Shown: one piece after another, positions 1-7,132 of the stretch | Numbering within the stretch: position 1 is the first letter of the stretch | Layout: each line of letters begins with the position of its first letter | NCBI GenBank assembly: GCA_001804205.1 | Contig: MHFM01000042.1 | Location: forward strand, 89,463-98,746 | Source of the DNA: Omnitrophica bacterium RIFCSPLOWO2_01_FULL_45_10b | GTDB taxonomy: Bacteria; Omnitrophota; Omnitrophia; Omnitrophales; Danuiimicrobiaceae | Direction: 5' to 3' | DNA length: 9,284 nucleotides | Position numbers and translations under genes: made by a program | Notes under the pieces: generated by a model | What the model saw: only the letters and a program-made list of their open reading frames with translations | Database searches by the model: none | What the model was told of the DNA's origin: nothing

Positions 1-174
1 AAAGGCGACATCGAACTCACTCATATTAATCTAAATGATAAAACCCTTGAAGGAATTCGCCACAAGAAATACCCCGTCTTTTCCGTTCAATATCATCCTG
101 AAAATTCTCCCGGCCCGCACGACTCCGATTATTTGTTTAATCGTTTTTACGCCATGGTTGATCACGGAGTCTAG
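1..174 (+). CDS. carA: Carbamoyl phosphate synthase small (glutaminase) subunit, C-terminal 57 residues
   Basis: This is the 3' end of carA; the gene begins before the window. The small subunit hydrolyses glutamine and passes ammonia through a tunnel to CarB for carbamoyl phosphate synthesis in pyrimidine and arginine metabolism. Reading from base 1 gives a class I glutamine amidotransferase C-terminus: a THINLND stretch, then VFSVQYHPE followed by SPGPHDSDYLF. The His and Glu of QYHPE are the expected second and third members of the Cys-His-Glu catalytic triad; the nucleophile Cys lies upstream, out of view. The TAG stop at 172-174 is two bases before the carB start, and a GGAG at 166-169, inside the carA coding sequence, is positioned to serve carB. 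The two subunits are therefore very likely translationally coupled. The family call is secure although only the tail is visible. Confidence 0.96.
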   Translation, partial: KGDIELTHINLNDKTLEGIRHKKYPVFSVQYHPENSPGPHDSDYLFNRFYAMVDHGV

Positions 175-176
175 TA

Positions 177-3100
177 ATGCCGAAACGCACGGACATCAAA
201 AAAATCTTAATCATCGGCTCAGGGCCGATCATCATCGGCCAAGCTTGTGAGTTTGATTATTCCGGAACTCAAGCGTGCAAAGCTTTGCGCGAAGAAGGCT
301 ACGAAGTTATTCTCGTGAATTCGAATCCCGCCACGATTATGACGGATCCGGAAGTAGCCAACCGGACTTATATTGAACCCATAACGGCCGAAACGCTTGA
401 GCAAATCATCCAAATTGAAAAACCTGACGCGTGTCTACCGACAATGGGTGGGCAAACGGGGCTTAACACCGCCGTAGAGGCTTACGAAAGAGGAATATTT
501 CAAAAGTACGGCGTTCAGTTGATCGGAGTTACATACGAAGCGGTGAAAAAAGCCGAAGACCGCAAATTATTTAAACAAGCCATGGAGCGGATTGGCTTGG
601 ATCTTCCAAAATCGGTTTCTGTAAAATCTGTTGACGATGCCGTTCGGCTCACGGCCGGTGAAATGGATTATCCAGTGGTGGTGCGGCCCAGCTTTACGCT
701 TGGCGGTTCCGGAAGCGGTATTTGCTTCAATGAAAAGGAGCTGGAACAGGTGGTGCGGTTAGGGCTTGAATACAGCATTGTCAATGAGGTGCTCATTGAA
801 GAATCAGTCCTTGGCTGGAAAGAGTTTGAGCTTGAGGTGATGCGTGATTGTAAGGATAACTTTGTCGTCATTTGCTCCATCGAAAATTTCGACCCCATGG
901 GAATTCATACCGGCGATTCGATTACTGTAGCGCCGGCTCAAACGCTTACGGATAAAGAATATCAAAGAATGCGGGATGCGGCGCGGAAAGTAATTTCTGA
1001 GATCGGAGTTGAAACCGGCGGATCCAATATTCAATTTGCGGTGGATCCCAAAACGGGGCGGATGGTGGTCATCGAAATGAATCCGCGCGTTTCGCGTTCA
1101 TCGGCGCTTGCTTCCAAAGCCACGGGCTTTCCGATTGCTAAGTTTGCGGCGAAACTTGCCATCGGAATGACGCTCGATGAAATTCCGAACGACATTACCA
1201 AATATACGCCGGCCGGGTTTGAACCTACGATCGATTATTGTGTTGTCAAAATTCCACGTTTTGCGTTTGAGAAATTTGAAGGAGTTGATGATACGTTGAC
1301 CACCCAAATGAAATCCGTAGGCGAAACAATGGCGATCGGCCGCACATTTAAAGAAGCGCTTCAGAAGGGATTTAGGGGGCTTGAAATCAAACGGCACGGT
1401 TTGGGCGGCGATGGGCGGGATAAAGTTTTTGAAGCGAAACTTGATACGCGCGAAGCGTTCATCCAGTTTATCAATGAGGCAAAGAAGGACACCGCCTTAA
1501 AGCAGCGCATTCGGGATTATATTTCCGTTCCGAAGCAAGACAGGACTTTTTATATCAAGTATGCCTTTTACGCCGGATTTTCGGTTTCAGAACTTTACGC
1601 GATTACGAACATTGATCCTTGGTTTTTAACGCAAATTAAGCAGATTGTGGATTTGGAAGCGGAATTATTGGACATGGGGCAGGCGGGTGTAGGGGCGGTT
1701 CATGAACCGCCCCTACAATTGCTGCGGCGGGCAAAGCAGTTTGGATTTTCGGATGCCCAACTTGCTTTTTATTTCGGTTCTGACGAAACGACCATCCGAA
1801 AAATGCGCAAGCAAGCCGGCATTGAAGCTGTTTTTAAATTGGTTGATACGTGCGCCGCCGAATTTAAAGCGTATACGCCGTATTTTTACTCTACCTATGA
1901 AGAAGAAGACGAAACGATTCCGAGTGAAAAAAAGAAGGTCATGATTCTTGGAGGCGGCCCGAATCGAATTGGACAGGGAATCGAATTCGATTATTGCTGC
2001 GTTCACGCGGCTTTCGCTTTAAAAGAATTAGGGTTCGAAACGATTATGGTGAATTCCAATCCTGAAACCGTGAGCACGGATTATGATACGTCAGACAAAC
2101 TTTTTTTCGAGCCGCTTACGCTTGAAGATGTATTAAACATCGCTGATCGTGAAAAGCCAATCGGCGCGATTGTGCAATTGGGTGGACAAACCCCCCTTAA
2201 TTTATGCGATGGATTAGAGAAAGCCGGCATCAAGATTTTAGGCACTTCAACCACCTCCATTGATATAGCGGAAGATCGCAAGAAATTCAGGGAATTGCTC
2301 AATCGAATTCAGCTGAAACAACCCACAAGTGAAACAGTTTTTACAGCTGAAGAAGCTTTTGAGGCGGCCAAACGCATTGGGTATCCGGTTTTAATCCGGC
2401 CTTCGTATGTGTTGGGCGGCCGCGCCATGGAAATTGTCTATGATGAAGCGCAGCTTAAAAAATACATTCAGCATGCGGTGGAAGCCAGTGACCGGAACCC
2501 TGTTTTGATTGATAAATTCTTGGAAGATGCTTTTGAAATTGATGTGGATTTAATCGGCGACGGAAAAGATTTTGTGGTGGGCGGAATTTTAGAGCACATC
2601 GAAGAAGCCGGCGTTCATTCGGGCGATGCCGCCATGTCGCTTCCGCCTTTTTCACTGCCTCAAAATTTAATTTCAGATTTGATTTCAAAAACCAAGCAGC
2701 TTGCGAAGGAATTAAATATCATAGGCCTTATGAATGTTCAATACGCCATTAAAGCAGGCGAAATTTATTGTTTGGAAGTGAATCCAAGAGCGTCACGCAC
2801 CGTGCCTTTTGTGAGCAAAGCGATCGGAGTGCCGCTGGCCAAACTGGCAGCTCAAGTGATGGTCGGAAAATCGTTGCAGGAGTTAGGTTTTACCAAAGAG
2901 ATCGTTCCGAGCTATTTTTCGGTTAAAGAATCAGTTTTTCCCTTTGTGAAATTTCCGGGGGTTGATATCATTCTTTCGCCCGAGATGAAATCAACCGGAG
3001 AAGTGATGGGAATCGATGAAGACTTTGGGCTCGCTTTCTATAAATCACAGCAAGCGGCTTATTCGGAAATTCCACATTCAGGAAACGTGTTTTTAAGCGT

Positions 3101-3587
3101 TAAAAATGCGGATAAAGAAAAAGTTGTTTCGGTCGCAAAAAAACTTTCTGGGCTTGGTTATCACATTATTTCCACACAAGGCACGGCCACGCATCTTGAA
3201 AAGCACGGAATTAAAACAGAAGTCGTCAAGAAATTAAGCGAAGGAAGCCCGAATGTTTCGGACAAAATCCGGGCCAAAGAAATCGCGCTCATTATTAATA
3301 CGCCGACCGGAAAAGGTCCGATGTTAGATGAAGCAAAAATTAGGTCGCTTGCGGTTTCATTTCGAATTCCGTGTATTACAACGGTTAATTCGGCGCAGGC
3401 CGTGATTTCCGGAATTGAATCCTTCAGGCGAAAGGGGACGTCCGTTCGGTCGCTTCAGGAATATCAAGGGAAAAGCGTATGTCATCCTGAAGCCCGAAGG
3501 GCTGAAGGATCTACGAGTCGAGATCCTTTCCGCCACCCAGACCGGCGGACCCGCCGTTCTGCTGGGCGGGCGCTGGACTCAGAATGA
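177..3587 (+). CDS. carB: Carbamoyl phosphate synthase large subunit, with repeat-derived C-terminal tail
   Basis: CarB makes carbamoyl phosphate from bicarbonate, ammonia (from CarA) and two ATP. The 1136 residues show the standard order: a carboxyphosphate ATP-grasp half opening with ILIIGSGPIIIGQACEFDYSG (about residues 10-30), a helical oligomerisation region (about 410-580), a carbamoyl-phosphate ATP-grasp half opening with MILGGGPNRIGQGIEFDY (about 590), and an MGS-like allosteric domain from about residue 967. In the last, Ser, Thr and Lys occur where the E. coli enzyme binds IMP and ornithine (FLSV, STQGTA, VVKKLSEG). The start ATG has a GGAG seven bases upstream. Two oddities come from repeats. 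A 30-base palindrome adds residues about 504-514 (GVGAVHEPPLQ) in the oligomerisation region. From Cys1102 (base 3480) to the stop, the last 35 residues are encoded by a 108-base repeat; the family-like C-terminus ends at about VRSLQEYQGKSV. No catalytic motif is disrupted, so the enzyme is probably active. Confidence 0.97.
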   Translation: MPKRTDIKKILIIGSGPIIIGQACEFDYSGTQACKALREEGYEVILVNSNPATIMTDPEVANRTYIEPITAETLEQIIQIEKPDACLPTMGGQTGLNTAVEAYERGIFQKYGVQLIGVTYEAVKKAEDRKLFKQAMERIGLDLPKSVSVKSVDDAVRLTAGEMDYPVVVRPSFTLGGSGSGICFNEKELEQVVRLGLEYSIVNEVLIEESVLGWKEFELEVMRDCKDNFVVICSIENFDPMGIHTGDSITVAPAQTLTDKEYQRMRDAARKVISEIGVETGGSNIQFAVDPKTGRMVVIEMNPRVSRSSALASKATGFPIAKFAAKLAIGMTLDEIPNDITKYTPAGFEPTIDYCVVKIPRFAFEKFEGVDDTLTTQMKSVGETMAIGRTFKEALQKGFRGLEIKRHGLGGDGRDKVFEAKLDTREAFIQFINEAKKDTALKQRIRDYISVPKQDRTFYIKYAFYAGFSVSELYAITNIDPWFLTQIKQIVDLEAELLDMGQAGVGAVHEPPLQLLRRAKQFGFSDAQLAFYFGSDETTIRKMRKQAGIEAVFKLVDTCAAEFKAYTPYFYSTYEEEDETIPSEKKKVMILGGGPNRIGQGIEFDYCCVHAAFALKELGFETIMVNSNPETVSTDYDTSDKLFFEPLTLEDVLNIADREKPIGAIVQLGGQTPLNLCDGLEKAGIKILGTSTTSIDIAEDRKKFRELLNRIQLKQPTSETVFTAEEAFEAAKRIGYPVLIRPSYVLGGRAMEIVYDEAQLKKYIQHAVEASDRNPVLIDKFLEDAFEIDVDLIGDGKDFVVGGILEHIEEAGVHSGDAAMSLPPFSLPQNLISDLISKTKQLAKELNIIGLMNVQYAIKAGEIYCLEVNPRASRTVPFVSKAIGVPLAKLAAQVMVGKSLQELGFTKEIVPSYFSVKESVFPFVKFPGVDIILSPEMKSTGEVMGIDEDFGLAFYKSQQAAYSEIPHSGNVFLSVKNADKEKVVSVAKKLSGLGYHIISTQGTATHLEKHGIKTEVVKKLSEGSPNVSDKIRAKEIALIINTPTGKGPMLDEAKIRSLAVSFRIPCITTVNSAQAVISGIESFRRKGTSVRSLQEYQGKSVCHPEARRAEGSTSRDPFRHPDRRTRRSAGRALDSE
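1688..1717. repeat. Exact 30-base palindrome inserted in frame in carB
   Basis: The arm TGTAGGGGCGGTTCA is followed immediately by its exact reverse complement, with no loop and no mismatch; pairing stops at the flanking bases (G on the left, A on the right). It contributes ten codons to carB without changing the frame, in the stretch linking the oligomerisation helices to LLRRAKQFGFSD. The E. coli protein is about six residues shorter between the equivalent conserved glycines, so this looks like an added segment in a tolerant loop. GC-rich palindromes of this type occur as dispersed repeats in many bacterial genomes; no second copy is present in this window. Confidence 0.85.
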
Positions 3588-3589
3588 CA
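3480..3589 (+). repeat. Composite palindromic repeat, copy A, overlapping the 3' end of carB
   Basis: The element runs from TGTCAT (3480-3485) to ATGACA (3584-3589), which are inverted terminal sequences. Inside are an outer arm (GTCATCCTGAAGCC..., ending ...GGACTCAGAATGAC) and a GC-rich inner module (about 3529-3570) containing TCCGCCACCC, GGCGGACCCGCC and GTTCTGCTGGGCGG. The same parts occur in the same order in the reverse complement of 7133-7242, and both cores are 108 bases long. It is too short to encode a transposase, so it is a non-autonomous repeat resembling a REP element or MITE. The TGA of its right end is the carB stop codon, and pyrK begins 12 bases beyond it. Its stem-loop capacity could also affect transcript stability or pyrK expression; that is inference. 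Confidence 0.9.
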
Positions 3590-3600
3590 GAGATAAATCC

Positions 3601-4377
3601 ATGTTTGACGAAACCGTTACGATCTTAGAAAATAAAAAAATAAATTCTGAATATTTTAGGCTTGTGATTACATCCAAGCGGCTAAGCCGAGATGTTTCAC
3701 CGGGCCAGTTTCTCAACATTCAAATTGAAAATCATCAAGGCCTATTGCTGAGGAGACCATTCAGTTATTATCGCATCAAAGGAAACCGCATCGAAATTCT
3801 TTATGCGATTTTAGGTCGGGGCACCGCGCTTCTTGCCGATAAACGTCCCGGCCATCTTTTGAAAGCCTTAGGGCCTTTGGGCCGGCCCTTTACGCAAAGT
3901 CTAAAAGGCAAGCGGCGTGTTTTAGTGGGTGGGGGCGTCGGGGTACCGCCGCTCGTGTTTCTCGCAGAGAGAGTCCAGAAAGAAAGCTCGACACCCCTTC
4001 TTCTCATCGGTTGTAAATCTAAAAAGGAAATTCTTCCAAAGCGGGAATTGGCGAAAGTAAAAACGGAAGTCCGGTACGCGACGGATGACGGCTCCTACGG
4101 AAAAAAAGGTTTTGTGACGGTTTTGCTTCATGAGCTTTTAAAACACGAGAATCCAAAATCAATATTTATCCAAACCTGCGGGCCGACGGCGATGATGGAT
4201 GAAGTGATGAAAATTGCCAAAGAGTTCGGCGTAGAAGGTGAAGCTTCCGTTGAAGAACGGATGGCTTGCGGCGTTGGCGCCTGTTTGGGATGTGTGGTAG
4301 AAACAGAAGAAGGTTTTAAAACAAGCTGCGTAGAAGGCCCGGTATTTTCGTTTGGGGAGTTGGTGCATCATGGCTAA
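3601..4377 (+). CDS. pyrK: Dihydroorotate dehydrogenase B, electron-transfer subunit
   Basis: PyrK is the FAD and [2Fe-2S] protein that moves electrons from the class 1B PyrD to NAD+. The 258 residues contain RRPFSYY (51-57), the flavin-binding RPxS motif; a glycine-rich LVGGGVGVPPL (108-118) typical of the ferredoxin-reductase-like NAD domain; TCGP (192-195); and four cysteines at 223, 228, 231 and 243 in CGVGACLGC...C followed by VEGPVF, which are the expected iron-sulfur ligands. The frame is open further upstream (to about 3415), but that part only reads through carB and repeat A out of frame, and homology begins at MFDETVTILENK, so I place the start at 3601. The ribosome binding site is weak (AGAGAT just after the repeat). 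The stop codon lies 8 bases inside pyrD, implying coupled synthesis of the two partner subunits. Confidence 0.95.
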   Translation: MFDETVTILENKKINSEYFRLVITSKRLSRDVSPGQFLNIQIENHQGLLLRRPFSYYRIKGNRIEILYAILGRGTALLADKRPGHLLKALGPLGRPFTQSLKGKRRVLVGGGVGVPPLVFLAERVQKESSTPLLLIGCKSKKEILPKRELAKVKTEVRYATDDGSYGKKGFVTVLLHELLKHENPKSIFIQTCGPTAMMDEVMKIAKEFGVEGEASVEERMACGVGACLGCVVETEEGFKTSCVEGPVFSFGELVHHG

Positions 4378-5323
4378 AACAATTAATCTCACCATAAAAA
4401 TCGGAAACCTTACATTTAAAAACCCGGTGACGGTTGCTTCCGGAACCTTCGGTTCTAAAGATGAATATGCCAAATATGTGGATTATGCGAAATTGGGCGC
4501 GATTGTCACCAAAACCGTTACTCGAAAACCACGCAAGGGGAATCCCATGCCGCGGATTTTTGAAACTCCAAGCGGAATGTTGAATGCCATTGGCCTTCAG
4601 AATAAAGGAATTGATGATTTCATTGAATATAAAATTCCTTATTTCAAAAAAGTTAAAACGCATTTAATTGTCAACATCGCAGGCGAGAGCGTAGAAGATT
4701 TTGTTTATCTTGCGAAGAAACTGGATCCCGAAAAGTCTGTTTCTGCTTTGGAGCTCAATATTTCATGCCCCAATGTAAAAAAGGGCCTCGAATTTTGCGC
4801 AAAGCCCGAACTTGCTTATGAAGTGGTCAAAGCGGTAAAAGAAGCAACCAAACACCCGATTTTTACCAAGCTTTCACCGGAAGCGCATGATTTTTTGGGC
4901 GTTGCTGATTCCACAATTCGCGCGGGAAGCGATGGCTTGAGTTTGATTAATACGATTCGCGGCATGGCGGTTGATATCGAAAAATGTAAGCCGCAAATCG
5001 CCAATGTTTTCGGCGGCTTAAGCGGCCCCGCGATTCGGCCGATTGCGCTTCGTTACCTTCATGAGGTGAAACGCCGGTTTGATATTCCGGTGATGGCCAT
5101 GGGCGGCATCATGACAGCGCAGGATGCGCTTGAGTTTCTGATTACGGGCGCCCATTTGATTTCGGTTGGAACCGCTAATTTTGTGAACCCAAAGGCCACG
5201 ATGGAAATTTTAGAAGGAATCGAAACGTATATGAAGCGTAAAGGGCATCAATCAATCGACAGTGTCCGCGGAACGCTTAAAGTAAAACCCGATTCGGAAA
5301 GCCTTTTAGCCCCGGCGGGATAG
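4370..5323 (+). CDS. pyrD: Dihydroorotate dehydrogenase B, catalytic subunit (class 1B)
   Basis: PyrD oxidises dihydroorotate to orotate with bound FMN in the cytoplasm; the class 1B form works with PyrK to pass electrons to NAD+. The 317-residue TIM-barrel protein shows NPVTVASGTFG (18-28), PRIFETPSGMLNAIGLQNKG (61-80), LELNISCPNVK with the class 1 catalytic cysteine at residue 133, LINTIRGM, GGLSGPAIRPIALR and the phosphate-binding region GGIMTAQDALEFLITGA followed by VGTANF. The cysteine base, and not a serine, together with the adjacent pyrK, identifies class 1B. I chose ATG 4370 because it follows GGGGAG (4354-4359) at about ten bases and gives the usual short N-terminus; a TTG at 4352 in the same frame is less likely. 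It overlaps pyrK by eight bases. Confidence 0.96.
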   Translation: MAKTINLTIKIGNLTFKNPVTVASGTFGSKDEYAKYVDYAKLGAIVTKTVTRKPRKGNPMPRIFETPSGMLNAIGLQNKGIDDFIEYKIPYFKKVKTHLIVNIAGESVEDFVYLAKKLDPEKSVSALELNISCPNVKKGLEFCAKPELAYEVVKAVKEATKHPIFTKLSPEAHDFLGVADSTIRAGSDGLSLINTIRGMAVDIEKCKPQIANVFGGLSGPAIRPIALRYLHEVKRRFDIPVMAMGGIMTAQDALEFLITGAHLISVGTANFVNPKATMEILEGIETYMKRKGHQSIDSVRGTLKVKPDSESLLAPAG

Positions 5324-5329
5324 GAGATA

Positions 5330-5388
5330 TGTCATTCCCGCGAAAGCGGGAATCTATAGATCCCCGATTAAAACATTCGGGGATGACA
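5330..5388. repeat. Palindromic repeat C between pyrD and pyrF, with a dRS3-like core
   Basis: The element begins TGTCAT (5330-5335) and ends ATGACA (5383-5388), the same ends as the two 108-base repeats. Bases 5334-5353 form an 8-bp stem closed by a GAAA loop and fit the pattern ATTCCC-N8-GGGAAT, the form described for Neisseria dRS3 repeats. A second stem pairs ATCCCCGA (5360-5367) with TCGGGGAT (5377-5384) around a nine-base AT-rich loop. The outer arms can instead pair with each other over about ten bases with one wobble, so alternative folds exist. It fills most of the 80-base pyrD-pyrF gap. There is no T-run after the stems, so it is not an evident intrinsic terminator. Confidence 0.85.
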
Positions 5389-5403
5389 AGTTTGTAATTA
5401 ACT

Positions 5404-6138
5404 ATGAAAAAATCGAATACAAAAAAACCTAATTCAAAAAATCGAATTATTGTCGCACTCGACACTTCCGACATTCGCTTTGCGAAGAAACTTGTCCGCT
5501 CCCTTAAAGATTCCATCAAAATATTCAAAGTCGGAAGCGAACTTTTTACCGCTCATGGCCCTAAAGCCGTGGCGGTTGTTCGAGAAGCAGGCGCCGAAGT
5601 GTTTTTGGATTTAAAATATCATGACATTCCAAATACCGTGGCCAATGCGGCACGTGCAGCTGCAAAGATGGGCGTTTTCATGTTCAATGTTCATGCGGCA
5701 GGAGGGCTTCAAATGATGCAAGAAGCTTGCATGGCGGCCGCCGATGAAGCTAGAAAACAAAGTTTAACTCCCCCTAAGTTAATCGCGGTGACGCTTTTGA
5801 CCAGCCTGAATCAGGAAGAAGTCACAAAGCAAATCGGAATTTCAAAATCGATTGACGATATCGTCATTCATTACGCCGAGCTTGCACAAAAGGCGGGTTT
5901 AGACGGTGTGGTTGCCTCTGCAAGAGAAATTGAAAAAATTAGAGCCAAACTTGGGCCTCAATTCCTCATTGTTACTCCCGGAATTCGTCCCGCTTGGGCC
6001 GAGCACGGCGATCAGGAACGTGTCACCACTCCAAAAGAAGCTTTAGAGCGTGGCGCCAATTATATGGTGATTGGCCGTCCGATCACCGAAGCCGAAGACC
6101 CCCGCGAAGCCGTTTTCCGCATCTTTGCGGAATTGTAG
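5404..6138 (+). CDS. pyrF: Orotidine-5'-phosphate decarboxylase
   Basis: PyrF converts OMP to UMP, the last step of de novo pyrimidine synthesis. The 244-residue protein has the bacterial OMP decarboxylase layout: IIVALD with Asp20, FKVG with Lys42, and FLDLKYHDIPNTV carrying the catalytic D69-x-K71-x-x-D74 array. The phosphate-binding end follows as TPGIRP (191-196) and GRPIT (224-228). The spacing of these residues matches the E. coli enzyme with a constant two-residue offset. The only plausible start is ATG 5404, giving a lysine- and asparagine-rich leader of about 12 residues before the barrel. No good Shine-Dalgarno sequence precedes it; repeat C ends 15 bases upstream and may have displaced the original site. 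It ends 9 bases before the promoter of the next gene block, with no hairpin-and-T-run terminator in between. Confidence 0.97.
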   Translation: MKKSNTKKPNSKNRIIVALDTSDIRFAKKLVRSLKDSIKIFKVGSELFTAHGPKAVAVVREAGAEVFLDLKYHDIPNTVANAARAAAKMGVFMFNVHAAGGLQMMQEACMAAADEARKQSLTPPKLIAVTLLTSLNQEEVTKQIGISKSIDDIVIHYAELAQKAGLDGVVASAREIEKIRAKLGPQFLIVTPGIRPAWAEHGDQERVTTPKEALERGANYMVIGRPITEAEDPREAVFRIFAEL

Positions 6139-6147
6139 CCTCCTCAC

Positions 6148-6176
6148 TTGACATAAGCACAGTACCCCCCTATAAT
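6148..6176 (+). promoter_or_regulatory. Consensus sigma-70-type promoter for yicC-gmk-rpoZ-coaC-coaB
   Basis: TTGACA (6148-6153) and TATAAT (6171-6176) are separated by exactly 17 bases. Both hexamers match the housekeeping-sigma consensus at all six positions with ideal spacing. Transcription would begin near 6183, leaving a leader of about 60 bases before the yicC ATG. The spacer ends in a run of six C. Location between two functional blocks supports a true promoter; activity itself cannot be read from the sequence. Confidence 0.88.
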
Positions 6177-6244
6177 AAACGCTTTCACGTAATTCCACGA
6201 TTCTCCTAAGTGGTTATCTTGCCACGAGTTAAATATACGCATTT

Positions 6245-7123
6245 ATGATTAAAAGCATGACAGGTTTCGGCCAGGCGGTTGGGGGCCATGGACCGCTTCG
6301 GCTGGCTGTGGAAATTCGTTCCTGGAATCACCGGTTCTTTGAATGTTCAACGCGCCTTCCGAATAGCTTGGCGAGTTTAGAAGAAAAGATGCGCGACTTG
6401 ATTCATTCACACATCAAGCGCGGTAAAATCACGGTTTCCATTTCATTTCGTTCCAAACTTAATGAATCTAACGGTTTGGTATTGGATGAGGAAAAAATAG
6501 ATTCCTACATTCGCAATATCCGTAAGATTCAAAAGAAATACCGGCTGACAGAACCACTAAGCGTCAATGCTTTGCTGGCCGTTCCGAGTTTGTTCACGGT
6601 GGGTCATAAGGAATATACAGCCGAGCAATATTGGGCCAGTGTGCGCCCGGTGCTTGAAGCAGCTGCGAAACGGCTTGTGCAGGCCAAATCAAAAGAAGGC
6701 ATTGCATTAAACCGTGATTTCAAAAAAAGAGTGGGCCTGCTAACTCAATCTTTGAATGCCATTGAATCGGTTTCAAAAACATCGGCCCATGAGCACCGTG
6801 ACCGGCTTAAAGAACGCATTTCGGAATTGGCCGGACAGACGCCGCTCGATCCGGGGCGCCTGGAACAGGAAATTGCTTTTTTAGTGGAGCGCGGCGATAT
6901 TACGGAAGAAGTGGTCCGAATCAAACATCATCTTGATTTTTTGACGAAATCACTTGCCGGCTCCGGTGAAATCGGAAAAAAGCTCGATTTTATCGCGCAA
7001 GAACTTCATCGCGAGGTGAACACGATCGCTTCGAAGTCGCAGAGTTCTAAAATCACCGAAGAAGTGGTTCGCATGAAAAGCGAACTTGAAAAGATTCGCG
7101 AGCAAGTTCAAAACGTTGAGTAG
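6245..7123 (+). CDS. yicC: YicC/YloC family endoribonuclease
   Basis: The 292-residue protein has both family signatures: an N-terminal MIKSMTGFGQA, and a C-terminal block of about 36 residues starting EVNTIASKSQ and continuing through EEVVRMKSELEKIREQVQN. The middle contains the expected VEIRSWNHRFFE (22-33) and a long helical segment. E. coli YicC and its relatives are described as endoribonucleases connected with small-RNA turnover and stationary-phase survival; that role is transferred by family membership. The start is fixed by the conserved MIKSMTGFG, although no convincing Shine-Dalgarno sequence lies upstream. It is the first gene after the consensus promoter, and its position just before gmk is a common bacterial arrangement. 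Composite repeat B begins about ten bases after its TAG stop. Confidence 0.94.
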   Translation: MIKSMTGFGQAVGGHGPLRLAVEIRSWNHRFFECSTRLPNSLASLEEKMRDLIHSHIKRGKITVSISFRSKLNESNGLVLDEEKIDSYIRNIRKIQKKYRLTEPLSVNALLAVPSLFTVGHKEYTAEQYWASVRPVLEAAAKRLVQAKSKEGIALNRDFKKRVGLLTQSLNAIESVSKTSAHEHRDRLKERISELAGQTPLDPGRLEQEIAFLVERGDITEEVVRIKHHLDFLTKSLAGSGEIGKKLDFIAQELHREVNTIASKSQSSKITEEVVRMKSELEKIREQVQNVE

Positions 7124-7132
7124 CATGAGAAA

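Noticed and set aside
3415..3600. Upstream extension of pyrK giving a 320-residue protein
   Set aside because: The extra 62 residues are an out-of-frame reading of carB and repeat A; homology to PyrK starts at MFDETVTILENK (base 3601).
4352..4369. TTG start for pyrD six codons before the ATG
   Set aside because: The TTG overlaps the Shine-Dalgarno GGGGAG that serves ATG 4370, and the ATG gives the usual family N-terminus.
5330..5400. Intrinsic terminator between pyrD and pyrF
   Set aside because: The stems are strong but no U-tract follows, and pyrF completes the same pathway, so termination here would make little sense; the structure is better explained as a dispersed repeat.
6195..6225. 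Alternating CCAC/GTGG/CCAC pairings in the yicC leader, resembling an attenuator or riboswitch
   Set aside because: Each stem is only four base pairs, there is no T-run, and no known riboswitch consensus is visible; chance pairing is a sufficient explanation.
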